A stretch of 64,000 nucleotides of DNA from contig WOFQ01000003.1 of NCBI GenBank assembly GCA_012184525.1, forward strand, positions 310,001 through 374,000, in the 5' to 3' direction. A program made the position numbers and the translations under genes. This document shows positions 46,087-55,817 of the stretch, one piece after another (position 1 is the first letter of the stretch; each line of letters starts with the position of its first letter). Origin of the DNA: Xenoacremonium recifei (Eukaryota; Ascomycota; Sordariomycetes; Hypocreales; Nectriaceae). Below the pieces are notes generated by a model that was not told where the DNA came from, did not search any database, and worked only from the letters and a program-made list of their open reading frames with translations.

Positions 46087-47328
46087 TTATCCTTCGAAGC
46101 TCTCCAGACCCTCTTCCAGACTCTGCTCGAAGCCCACCCAACCGTCCAGACCGTAGAAGGATTTGAGTAAGCCCTCAGCACGATCTTTGAGCTTGATCTC
46201 GGACAAATCTCTGCCCTCATTCGCAGGGACCTGTACGAGCTTGTCGTTGTCCGGCTTCAGCTTCTTGAGATAGGCAATCACCTCTGTCCATCTGAAGGGA
46301 TGCGCAAAACCGAAGATTCTCTCATCATGGACGGACGGGTCAAGCAGAGCAATGACATGAAGCTTAGCGCAGTCTCGTACATCGATATAGTGCTCTGAAC
46401 TCTTGTTAGTTTGGGTGTTGATTTCCCCACAGTTCTTCCAATCTTACCGGGAGGGAACATCTTGAGAGCTTGATCAACTCCTTGCAGCAGCATGTACGTC
46501 AGGAACATCGTTGAAGATTTAATTTCGGGATGAATCCTGGGGCCCAGCTGAATGGCCAGTCAGCGTTGTTCTTTGGAAGCGCAGGTGAAACTCACGTTCA
46601 TGCTAGGGAGCACAGTGTTAAAGACAAACTGATGCTCGTTCTGTTCAAGCCACTTCCACGCTTCTCTCTCTCCCTGGGTCTTGCAAGCCATATACGTAAG
46701 AACCATTTTCAGATGCTCCGGTGTTTGGGGGTCTGAAGCGCCCTGAACAGCATAATCATTCCATGTGTCTAAAAATTTCCAATCAGCTTGAGTACTTCTA
46801 AAAACATACTCGAGTGGGTTATTACCCTTGTCAACGACGATACCCTCCTTGTCTGGTATCTGTAACAAGCACGCCGCCGAGGAGGAGGTCAAGACGAATC
46901 TTTTGATGGAGGGTTGCTTAGCGGCAGCTTTTAGCGCAAATATGACACTGTCAACAGCCCCTGAAACCACAACGTCCGGGGCTTGGCCCAGGGACATATC
47001 GAATGCCTATCCCGGGGGTTAACGCTTCCGTTAGACAGGTCAAAAATGCCATTCTTACCACATGAACCACACCGGAAACGCCCTTGAAAGCTTCGTCCCA
47101 AGCATCCTCTTTGACAATTGAGGGCACGATCGCTGTTTCGAATCTTCCTTCTCCATATTTCTCCGTAAAGAATGGCTTCATCCATGCCTTTTCCGCACGG
47201 ACAGTGCCCCGGACGTTGTAGCCCTGCCGGAGCAACTCATCCACTATCTGCGAGGAGATGAAGCCGTTCGCGCCAGTGACCACGACCCAAGAGCCCTCCG
47301 GTAGCGCGAGTTCCGTTGCTGGCGACAT
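46087..47328 (-). CDS. NAD(P)-dependent SDR reductase (dihydroflavonol reductase-like)
   Basis: An extended short-chain dehydrogenase. The nucleotide-binding motif VVVTGANGFISSQIVDELLR opens the Rossmann fold. A following strand ends VSGVVHV. RFVLTSSSAAC supplies the active-site Ser. The usual Tyr-x3-Lys appears as YMACKTQGEREAW. LPSMNLGPRIHPEI is the substrate-side block. Three to four introns are predicted. Typical of fungal aldehyde/ketone reductases and cinnamoyl-CoA-reductase-like enzymes; substrate is not readable. The C-terminus FEQSLEEGLESFEG is normal. It is divergent from the decayed amidase gene. Confidence 0.85.
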
Positions 47329-48282
47329 TTTGCTGAAGCGCTCCCTAGTGACAACTGGTTATAAGGCGGGGGCAGATTGTTGGGAGAACTGAAAATTGTT
47401 GGAGTTGCAGCGGCACAGAGTCTGGTTTTGTATTGCCGTGTCAGGTTGTATTGTTCGATGATCGACAATCTTCATTCCTACTCGGGCTTCTCGCTTCGCC
47501 GAACTACGAGTCTGGGGTCGGACTCCCCGCAATGCCGACCTGCGAGCCCTACTAAAATACCCTGCCCTTTCGGGCTTTTCACGATACCGACTTACGAGGC
47601 GCGAAGAGATGCTGCAGTTCACAGAGGTGACTCCAGTAGAAAACGGAACTATGCCAGCAAACAACTACTACGCTCAACCCGCTTTGCAAATTTAATTCAT
47701 TCAAACATCGTACTACCTTGGAATGCGATTATTCGTAGGATTAGGCTACGTAATATCCTCTTCTCCCCTGAAACTCACAAGATCGTGCAAATGCCCTGCA
47801 CGAATCTCCGCCTGAGCTTTAGCCGTCGACCCCGATCCAGCCTCAACTGCAGTCCTGAGTCATACTATTCGCACGAAATATTTTCTCTATGCGCATGGGA
47901 TCCCCAATATGAATAAGAAAGAGCGGTTCAGATGAGGCATACGGGGTCTAAGCTAGGGTAAGAGTCTGTATGGGGGATCACGGTTTAGATGAGGCATCAA
48001 ACTGTGCATATAGGGTAGGGCTCAGGCCACAGAGGATACCTTTCGTATAAGGGATCTGGTATTTGGATATCCATGCCTTTCAGCCTGAGGCATCGCTAAG
48101 AGAGCATGCTTTCCCTTCTGATACGATTCAATCCTAGAAGGCGCGAAGAACCTGCCATTTCATTAGCTACTTACCCTTACCTTAGCCAATGCTCTTGCTA
48201 TAAGAGCAAGCAAGACCCAAACCTCCTCATCTTTCGCCTCGTCCACTTTCATCAACAGAGTCTCCTTCATCGATCCAAAGCT
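47329..48282. other. Intergenic region with short repeats
   Basis: 954 bp between the SDR start and the amidase start. TTCAGATGAGGCAT (about 47930) and TTTAGATGAGGCAT (about 47982) are a near-identical pair about 52 bp apart, and TGAGGCATCG recurs near 48086. A 101-codon reverse frame at 47359-47664 shows no protein features. No gene is supported. Confidence 0.4.
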
Positions 48283-50257
48283 ATGAGTATCCAACCAGCC
48301 GTCGTTGATTCCTTCGATCCGGTCAATCAGACCGCAGAGGGAATCCGATCACTCCTTCAAAATCGACAGATCACCAGCATGCATCTCACGTGCATATTCA
48401 TGCAACGGATACATACCCGGAACAATGATTTAAACGCCATAGCCGAATGTCGCCTCGGATCTTGGGCGTCGGATGAGATAGACTTGTTCAAACGGGCTCA
48501 GGATCTTGACGATGAACGGGCTCGCGGAGAGGAACGAGGGCCTCTCCATGGCATCCCGATATTGATTGAGGTAGGCTACCTAGTAAGCTCGAGGCCAAAG
48601 GTTTCGCTGACCAGGGTCTTACTTGATAGAATTTGGCGTCATACTCCAAATACGCGGCCAAACTCTTTTACGACAGAGGTATCGTGGACACGGTCAGCCA
48701 TTTGTCCAAGTGAGGTCTTCTCATCTTCTGACTAAATTTTAGTTGTCTGATGCTAGTGCCATCATCTTACCCAAGGCAACGTTCTCGGTGCGTTTCAACT
48801 TAGACAGGGACTGACGAAGACAAAATAACTGATATACTAAGATGTGGTCGAGGGGCGGGTATGAACTCCCTGAAGTAGTAAGTGCTGATGGCTGACTATC
48901 CCAAGGAACACTTCCTGGGGGCTCGACAAGACTGTCCAGCCCCCTCGCTCGCCCTACGTCCCGGCAGAGAGCCTGGAAAAAGACGAAAAACTCATACACC
49001 CACTCGATCACAGGGTACGTCGCAGCTCGCCTCGCGGGGCAAGAAAGAAAAACCCCCATTAAAAAACACAAGAAGCTTACAGGTGGACAGAGTCCATCTG
49101 GATCTTCCTCAGGCCCAGCCATTGCAGTTGCAGCTGGCTTCGCACCCATTGCGATTGGCCATGAAGGAGACCCCGGATCGCTCGTTAACCCAGCATGTCG
49201 AGCCGCTCTCTACGCACTCAAGCCGACTAACGGGGTTACACTTGGTGGACATCCTGGAGCCATATATTTGTTCCGGGAGACAAAAGGCCCGATGGCCAAG
49301 AGTGCCCGTGACATTGCGGACCTGATGGACGTCATCGTTGATCCTGATTATATTCCAGATGGAGGGTTCGTGCCCTCTCTGACCCGGAGATGGGACAATA
49401 TTCGGGTTGGCATCTTGACCCTTGAAGACTGGGTAACACATCTGGGCCGGCGTAACCCGGCTATCGAAAACCGAATGGCCAGTTCCCATCACAAGCCAAG
49501 ATACTGCCTTTCTAGCTAACGATCAGAGTAGATGTGGGGTTGGATTAGAGCATACAAGATTCTCTTTGATCATGCACCCAAGTGCGTGGTAGTTGGTGTC
49601 AATACTGGATCGACAACAAGCCTTCACTCCTGGCTAGGTAAGTTTCCCATCCCATGCGTAAGATTATAGGCATCACTGACGGGATTCTGCCTCTGTCTTA
49701 TAGAGAAGACCCTCAGGGAGTGCTTGCAAGAAGCAGGAGGACGAGATATCTGTCCTGCTGATTTTGGCCTTGGACTGGGGGAGGCTGGTAAATGGATACT
49801 ACGCCGCAACGCCTGGCTAGCAGGTATCGAGAATGACCTAGGTGCGATAACTTTACTCTGAGAAGTAGAATTGGTGCTAACTGATCTGCTTTCACATGTA
49901 GATTTCCCGAGTTCTTTCCCAACGAAGGCAGCCCAGTTTCCAGGCGGAAGCGAACAAAGTGAAAGAAAGAACCACCTCAAGACCATCATTGACATTATGG
50001 AAGAGAAGGACGTCAACATTATCGTTGGTCCCTCTGACAGCCTCATGCCTCAACTGGCAGCTCTAACTGGTGCGTTCCAATTCTATGGCATCTACACGCA
50101 TGTAGAATCCGGCGCTGACCCGATATCATTAGATTGTCCAATTGCTACGATTCCCTGTGGCACTGCCGATCTCGAATATAACGACCGACCGTACGGTTTA
50201 TTTGCAATCGCTGAACCTTTCGGAGAATCGTTACTTATCGAATTCATGAGCGCCTAG
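48283..50257 (+). pseudogene. Amidase-signature gene, probably decayed
   Basis: The N-terminus (MSIQPAVVDSFDPVNQTAEG) and the lead-in RGPLHGIPILI are normal for amidase-signature enzymes. The next residue, which should be the catalytic Lys of GIPILIKDN, is Glu, directly followed by a splice donor. The usual KDN...TTAGS block is missing from the following sequence. Later parts survive: ASAIILPKATFS, SGSSSGPAIAVAAGF, PGSLVNPACRAALYALKP, GPMAKSARDIADLMD and FGESLLIEFMSA. The frame stops with TAG after FMSA, where relatives usually have Trp-Glu; EASAPPRRPP reads on past the stop. Several introns are needed. Together this points to a non-functional copy, though an unusual splice model cannot be ruled out. 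Confidence 0.65.
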
Positions 50258-50325
50258 GAGGCATCAGCTCCGCCGAGGCGGCCGCCAAGGTCAAGAGACT
50301 GGCTGAGATAGTTCAGTATCAAGGA

Positions 50326-50483
50326 CTTGGCTTAGGGATCAATGGGAATCGAGCTTAAGAATCGAACCTAGGAACAGTTTAGACATCGAGTATGGGTATT
50401 CGGCTTGGGAGTTCGTTTGAGGCATTCAGTTTAGGCATTACGTTCAGACCTTTAGTTTAGGGGCTTTCAGTTTAGGGACTCGG
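50326..50483. repeat. Degenerate 13-bp tandem repeat
   Basis: About 11 diverged units of 12-14 bp, approximately CAGTTTAGGCATT, run without a break: for example CGGCTTGGGAGTT (50401), CGTTTGAGGCATT (50414), CAGTTTAGGCATT (50427), ACGTTCAGACCTT (50440) and TCAGTTTAGGGACT (50467). It begins just downstream of the amidase remnant and ends about 125 bp from the next gene's stop codon. Confidence 0.7.
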
Positions 50484-50609
50484 GTTGACTTTTTCAAAGG
50501 CTACTTTCTGAGTTTCATGCCCATTTCAACCAGACTTTCTGTAATGCACGGGATAGCGAGAGCCATCGATTGATCATCTGGGCAGGCAGAACGATGGTCC
50601 GAATGCCCA

Positions 50610-51677
50610 TTATCCGTCTATAGGTATCTCGTTGATAGGTGCCACCGGTCTTCCAGACTTAAACAGCGCCTTGATGTTCTCGAAGCACTCCCTCTCTCCT
50701 TTCTGAAACGCCAGCTCTGTCAATCCCGCAACGTGAGGCTGCACAACGACCTTTTCACTCTTCATAAAGTACGGGTTGATGTTGGGTTCGTTCCAGAACA
50801 CGTCTAGCCCAGCGCGAGCGATCTTACCGCTCTCCAGCGCTCGGATGAGCGCCACTTCATCAACTACCGGGCCGCGAGAGGTGTTCACGATAAAGGCGCC
50901 ATCCTTCATGGCGGCGAACTCGGCGGTGGAAATCAGATTCGTAGTCTCTGGCGTGAGGGGGCAGTTGATGGAGATGACATCGGACTCTGCAAGGAGATCG
51001 TGCAGCGAGTGGCAGTAAGTTGCGTTGTAAAGTTTCTCGTCATCCGGGCTAAGGCGCTGGCGGTTGAAGTACTTGATCTTCATGTTGAACACAGACGCCT
51101 TCTTGGCGAGATACATTCCAACACTACCCATGCCCACGATTCCCAGCACCATGCCTGAGGGATCCTTGCTAGGAACCACGGGATCTTTCCATGAGCCATC
51201 GCGACAACAGCGTTCTGCACGAGTTGTGTCCCGCACAACAGCTAGTACAAGAAAGCATGCCATGTCAGCAGTGGCCTCTGCCGTAGCATCACGCGAGTTA
51301 CAGAACCAGATACCCTGCTTGGTCATCCAGTCGATGTCAAAGTCATCGTAGCCCGCGGAGGCAGAGGCAATTATGCGGCAGTGAGGAGTCAGGGGACTAA
51401 GCATTTCCTCGTTGAAGGGGTGATAAGGGCCTCGACCCATGCGGATGATGAAGGCGTCGATTGGCCCGTCACGGGCGATCATCAGTGGGAGGTGATGGAG
51501 AGCTTCTGCGTGGTTCTTCGCATCGAGGACCTAGGAAGGTAAGCAATCCTGTTTTGAGTAGGCACTAGAGAGACTCACGGCGAAGTCAAAGTCCTGCTTG
51601 AAGGTCTCCAGATAATCCTCGCCCACGAACCTGGGAACCCCGAGGGATACGACCCGGGGCTTCTTGGGATCCGCCAT
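50610..51677 (-). CDS. D-2-hydroxyacid dehydrogenase
   Basis: Two exons; MADPKKPRVVSLGVPRFVG is joined by an intron (about 51534-51580) to VLDAKNHAEALHHLP. The NAD(P) site is VLGIVGMGSVGMYLAKKA. Catalytic residues are the Arg in NTSRGPVVDE, the Glu in DVFWNEPNINP and the His in VVQPHVAGLTE. SASAGYDDFDIDWMTKQG is the family-typical N-terminal loop. The layout fits fungal glyoxylate/hydroxypyruvate reductase-like enzymes that reduce 2-oxoacids to D-2-hydroxyacids, in the cytosol. Length about 340 residues, normal. It is divergent from the unknown coiled-coil gene. Confidence 0.9.
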
Positions 51678-52546
51678 GTCGCTATGCCTTCGAGGTAAGC
51701 TTGTTTTTCGGTGTCTTAATTATGCACTTCAATTAGACCGAATTTGAGACATGCGCTTGGACTTTATCATGGAGGCTTGTTGCTATAGAGCAAGGGTGAA
51801 GTAAGTAACGCATTTACGTGGGGGCTTTGCGACGGTTAGCTCGTTTTGGCGGCATGTATGCATCCATCCATACTTTGCATGTCCACGACTATTCCCAGGA
51901 AATAGATATCTCATTTGCTCGAGCTGATGTAAAAAACGAAGGCAAAATTGTTCAAGAAATTAGTGATTCGTTATGGCAGCTTAGCTTTCGAAGAGTATAC
52001 CAGACACTCGGCATATTGTTTAACACTGCAAGAGTCCCGAAAAATACCCCCTCAATATATAATAAAGAAAGCAAGAAACGCTACTGTATTACCGCACGAT
52101 TAGTATAATGCGAGGCTCCCCGAGAGTTGCTTCGCCATAGTAGTTAACCGCGAATTCTTTCTGAAATGAAGCGGTGAAAAACTGGGAGTAGAAAAAGGAG
52201 CAAGTCTGGTAGAAAAGGAAGGACTGCATACACCAGGCACAAAAGAAATAGTTCCTTACTCTCTGAAACATTTTTCTCCTTCATCCTTTAACACTCAGAG
52301 GGCCTATTCCGAGCACCCTACATATCAGCGCCGGCGCAAAACGTAAAGCGGTGAATCACTCGAAAAAGGATCAAGTCTAGTGAAAAGGGAAGGAACACAT
52401 AGGTATACGGGGCATAAAAGAAAGATTTCACACTTTAGAAGACCATTTCTCTCTTTCGTTCTTCAACATTCCGGGCTCATTTTCACTGTACCCAAAGTAT
52501 CGGTTCACTGGCGCAAAACAAAAGCGCAACGGCGCAAGACATCACA
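51678..52546. other. Intergenic region with diverged tandem duplication
   Basis: 869 bp. The distal half (52169-52520) consists of two diverged copies of a segment of about 175 bp. The rest holds no supported gene; a 96-codon frame at 51818-52108 has no features. Confidence 0.4.
52169..52520. repeat. Diverged tandem duplication, two copies of about 175 bp
   Basis: Copy 1 starts AAGCGGTGAA at 52169 and copy 2 starts AAGCGGTGAA at 52346. Both run through a GAAAAAGGA-CAAGTCT block, a GAAAAGG-AAGGA block, GGCA-AAAAGAAA, CATTT-TCTC and end GGCGCAAAAC. The copies differ at many positions and by small gaps. Copy 2 ends 27 bp before the next ATG. Confidence 0.65.
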
Positions 52547-53725
52547 ATGGCGGACTATATCCACGGCCTTCTCTACCCGGTGTTCATCTATAAGGAAAAC
52601 GGCAGGGATTGCTCCACAGAGGTTGAACAGAGACAGTTCTACGATCGTTTCAAAACGGAGTTCATCAATTACGGGCACCTCCTGACAGCACATGGGACGG
52701 GGCGATGGATGGAGACAGTGGGTAGGTTACGCGTAACGGTCTCGACGAATAGACCGACGAGCAACGCACTGGGGAAGGGAACAAGGTCTCTGACATGGGC
52801 TGAACATCGTGCTTTCATGATCATGATGCGCGCGGAACATATCAAGGGACCGTTATGGGCAAGCATTCAAGCCGAATACCCTAAAGCGGATCTACATACT
52901 GCCTATCCAAATGTGTATGGAGCGAGACATCGCCTCAACGGCCGGGACGGATGGCGAGAAACAGACTCACTACCACCAGCTAACTATATCCGCGACGAGC
53001 CAACACCGCAGAGCCCCGAAGCGACACCTCACACGGCGCAGACTTCAGCTATAACACCGCAGGACATTACTGGGACTGGGAACGTACGCACAAAGAGCGA
53101 GGAAGACAAGGCTAAGAAGAGACCGCTCTTGGAGTTGCTGGACACAAATCACGAATACCACGAGTCGACTTCAGAAAGGGTTGCACCCCTGGCACACACG
53201 GTGGTCGTCTCAGACGAAGCCAGGAATGTGATCACGAGAACTAATACCAGCCAGGCAGCTACGCAACCATCCAAGAAGAGAAAAACGGTAGACGGGACCG
53301 AGACTGAGACAACACAGGAGAGGTTGTTGAAATTGGAACAGATGTTCCATGCTCAGAAGCAGATGCTTGACACTCAGAAGCAAACGCTTGAGGCCCAGAA
53401 GCGAACGCTTGACGACCAGCAGCAGATGCTCAACTCCCAGAAGCAGAAACTCAACAGCTTCATGCAGAAGACTGACAACGACACCAAGTTCAAGAATCTG
53501 CAATATGACTTCATCGAGTTCCGCAACGACACACGCACGACGCTCCAACGGCTGTGGTCGGCTCTATATACTAAGGCATCCAATTTCCGCGTTGAAACCG
53601 CGGAACACGACATCAGCAGACTGCAGAGGAAGATTGACAACACTAGGAACCATCTCAGGGTGACGACAGACGAACTGGAGCATAAGTGCGCCGATGAGGA
53701 TGATAATTTGAGGACAATATGGTGA
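52547..53725 (+). CDS. Unknown protein with SANT-like segment and coiled-coil heptads
   Basis: A single exon of 392 residues. Residues about 80-130 read SLTWAEHRAFMIMMRAEHI and KGPLWASIQAEYP, ending in YGARHRLNG: a Trp...Trp spacing with basic end that is reminiscent of a Myb/SANT fold (weak). A Ser/Thr/Pro-rich linker and the basic cluster PSKKRKT (possible nuclear signal) follow. From about 262 there are tandem heptads of QKQMLDT/QKQTLEA/QKRTLDD/QQQMLNS/QKQKLNS type, a clear coiled coil, and the C-terminus stays helical (ISRLQRKIDNTRNHL). I know no characterised relative. A DNA-binding dimer is a guess. It is preceded by a diverged duplication and may be lineage-specific. Confidence 0.65.
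   Translation: MADYIHGLLYPVFIYKENGRDCSTEVEQRQFYDRFKTEFINYGHLLTAHGTGRWMETVGRLRVTVSTNRPTSNALGKGTRSLTWAEHRAFMIMMRAEHIKGPLWASIQAEYPKADLHTAYPNVYGARHRLNGRDGWRETDSLPPANYIRDEPTPQSPEATPHTAQTSAITPQDITGTGNVRTKSEEDKAKKRPLLELLDTNHEYHESTSERVAPLAHTVVVSDEARNVITRTNTSQAATQPSKKRKTVDGTETETTQERLLKLEQMFHAQKQMLDTQKQTLEAQKRTLDDQQQMLNSQKQKLNSFMQKTDNDTKFKNLQYDFIEFRNDTRTTLQRLWSALYTKASNFRVETAEHDISRLQRKIDNTRNHLRVTTDELEHKCADEDDNLRTIW
53340..53456 (+). repeat. 21-bp tandem repeats encoding heptads
   Basis: About five imperfect 21-bp units (CAGAAGCAGATGCTTGACACT, one base over the quoting limit, with CAGAAGCAAACGCTTGAGGC following) inside the coding sequence encode the coiled-coil heptads. Such repeats are prone to length changes between strains. 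Confidence 0.7.
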
Positions 53726-54174
53726 GGACGGCACACGAGGGCGCGGGACAGGGCAAAACGGCGATGCATTCGGGAGAGATGGCTGAGAGGTTACGATAGA
53801 ACGGTCAGCTACTCTACACACTGAGGACGTTGGTTTCTTCGGGAGCAGCATTTGTCAATTTGGGCGTTAGTTTAAAACAATCAAGATTCTTCCACACCAT
53901 ATCCGGTCTTGAAAATGCCTTGACATTCCCAAAATACTCCCAGCATTGTGATCATAACTTCACGCCAATATAAAATATTGTCAGCCATGGGTACCCTCAA
54001 ATCCAAGGTTGTACCGTGGGACTTGGACCCGGTCGCGTTGGTTCCAGACAGAAGACATCTTATTTTCCCATCATAGACTCAAATATCTAGTACAAACGCC
54101 TAAACGCACAACCGATGGTATTTTTTTACCCTCCAAGATACCTTAGCCAAAAGGAATGTTGTGAACAGACACGA
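53726..54174. other. Intergenic, convergent 3' ends
   Basis: 449 bp between convergent genes (unknown protein and SSF1). It should hold both 3' untranslated regions. No repeat or gene was recognised. Confidence 0.35.
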
Positions 54175-55594
54175 TCAGCTGTTGGCAATCTCCTCCTCCT
54201 CGTCCTCCCACTCGTCGTTCTTCTCCATCCGCTCGTTGACCTGATACTCGGCGTCACCCTCAAGCCCCTCACTGTCAAAGTCATCCACATCCATGTCGCT
54301 GTAATTTTCGTACTCAAACTCATCCTCGTCGTCTCCCGACTTGCCCCCGTTCTGTGCCTTCGCTTTCTTCTTCTTTTCGACATTGGCCTTTTGCTCCTTG
54401 CGTCGGGCCTCCTTTTCTTGTCTTCGCTTCTCCCAGCGCTGCTCGAGCTCCTTAAGTTCCTCCTTCGACTTGTGGACGTACTCGTGCCACATGACCTTGC
54501 CTGAGCAGAGACCCTCCTCGACCTTGGTCAGACGTAGGCGCATTCGGGGACCGAGTTCGACTAGCTTTACGGCACGGCGCTCGACGTTCTCCTCCTCAGC
54601 CTCTTCTTCAATACCGCTCTGGGCCGCTGCTTGTCGGGCCTTTGCAGACAGGACCTTTCGAGTAGCGCTCTCCAGAACCTCAACCTCAGCATCGGTTTCG
54701 ACCTCGCTACCACTAGTCGCATCCGTCATGTAACCGTCGCCACCCTCACCACCGATCATGTAGTCTGCGATGTCCTCGAGCTTGCCGAGATTGGGCATCT
54801 TGCCTTTCCGATTGGTCTTGGAGCTCAGGAATTGCTCGGCCGCATTCAGCCTTCGCAACGGCCTCGAAACGTTCGTTGACTTGGTAGTGATCGCATAGTG
54901 TCTGAAGTTGACGATGAAGGTGCCATCATCGGTCTCTGACTGCTCGCGATTTAGGAGCAGAACTCGGCGAATCGACTTGAGAGGGGTAGCTTGGGGGTTG
55001 ATGGGAGGGAAGAGCGATTGGAAGACGGTCGTCGCGAGAGATTCGAGGTGCTTGGGGACTTTCGATTTGGCGTCGGAATCGGGGCGTGTGAAGTTGTTCA
55101 TGACGAGCTGCCGCCTGGTTAGCAACTGGGATACACCTCTCTTGCAAAGCGAAGTGTCTTACCAGAGGGGGAGTAATAAATTCCTTGCCGCCGCCCTTGG
55201 GATGCCTCTGCGCTCGTTGCACATCTTTGCACAGCGAATACTTCTCGACCCGAAAGTTCAGCGTCGGTCCGCGAGGGGTCGTCGCAACTCGCAGGTTGGT
55301 GTTGCCGGTCTCAGATCGCGAGAACAGGAGCAGATGGGTGACACCCAATGGCCCGCACATGACAGCGTAATCTTTCAGCCGGTTACCTCTGCGCTCCTTT
55401 AATCGACTCGCGGTGCCAGGCTCCATGACCTTTCGCACATCCGCCGCAAGCTGGCTGACGCTGGAACCGACTTCGCCGGCGCCAATTCGGATGACCATGC
55501 TCTTCGGGTCGCGCGCAGAGGCATGGCCGGCCGACTCGACCTCTGGGTTGTTGGCCCCGACATGGGTTCTCTTCTTGGTTCTTCTCCGCGCCAT
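54175..55594 (-). CDS. SSF1: Brix-domain ribosome biogenesis protein SSF1 (Peter Pan)
   Basis: Nucleolar factor for 60S subunit assembly (27S pre-rRNA processing). Two exons (55594-55163, 55107-54175) encode 454 residues. The start MARRRTKKRTHVG is typical of Ssf1/Ppan. The Brix domain (residues about 25-300) includes KDYAVMCGPLGVTHLLLFSR, PTLNFRVEKYSLCKDV, LVMNNFTRPDSDAKSKVPKH, FQSLFPPINPQATPL and DGTFIVNFRHYAI, then ELGPRMRLRLTKVEEGLCSG. The C-terminus is long, highly charged, Lys-rich then Glu/Asp-rich (NDEWEDEEEEIANS), as usual for the family. It is divergent from RRP3 over 223 bp. Confidence 0.95.
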
Positions 55595-55817
55595 GGTGAA
55601 TTGGAAGATCGTCGATTGAACGGATGGTGTTGCTTCTCCAGATCCGAATCTTGCATCCAGTTGATGCTAAGAAAAAAGTTTTGGCGGGGATCCGCGATAA
55701 GATTAGCGCACGTGCGATAAGCAGCCACCCCACTAAATTTTTTGTCGCCGCAGAAGAATCCATCATTGATGAGTTGAACTTTTTGTCTTTTCCTCATACA
55801 AGCCAGCCCAAGTCACA
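55595..55817. promoter_or_regulatory. Bidirectional promoter of SSF1 and RRP3
   Basis: 223 bp drive two ribosome-biogenesis genes. GCGATAAG occurs twice (55694-55701, 55714-55721), flanking the palindrome GCACGTGC (55708-55715). An AAATTTTTTG tract (55735-55744) lies close by. The last resembles the yeast RRPE element and the first pair is similar to PAC (GCGATGAG) with one change. A GATA or E-box reading is also possible. Confidence 0.55.

Noticed and set aside
47359..47664. 101-codon reverse ORF near the SDR start
   Set aside because: Basic, low-information composition and no features; likely a chance frame in the promoter.
48124..48135. Sequence resembling a tRNA T-loop (GATTCAATCC)
   Set aside because: No matching acceptor stem, D-arm or anticodon arm upstream.
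50326..50483. TTTAGG repeats as an internal telomere remnant
   Set aside because: The fungal telomere unit is TTAGGG at exact 6-bp period. Here the period is about 13 bp with variable sequence.
39947..51677. Region as a secondary-metabolite gene cluster (hydrolase, SDR, dioxygenase, regulator)
   Set aside because: No backbone enzyme such as a PKS, NRPS, terpene cyclase or prenyltransferase is present.
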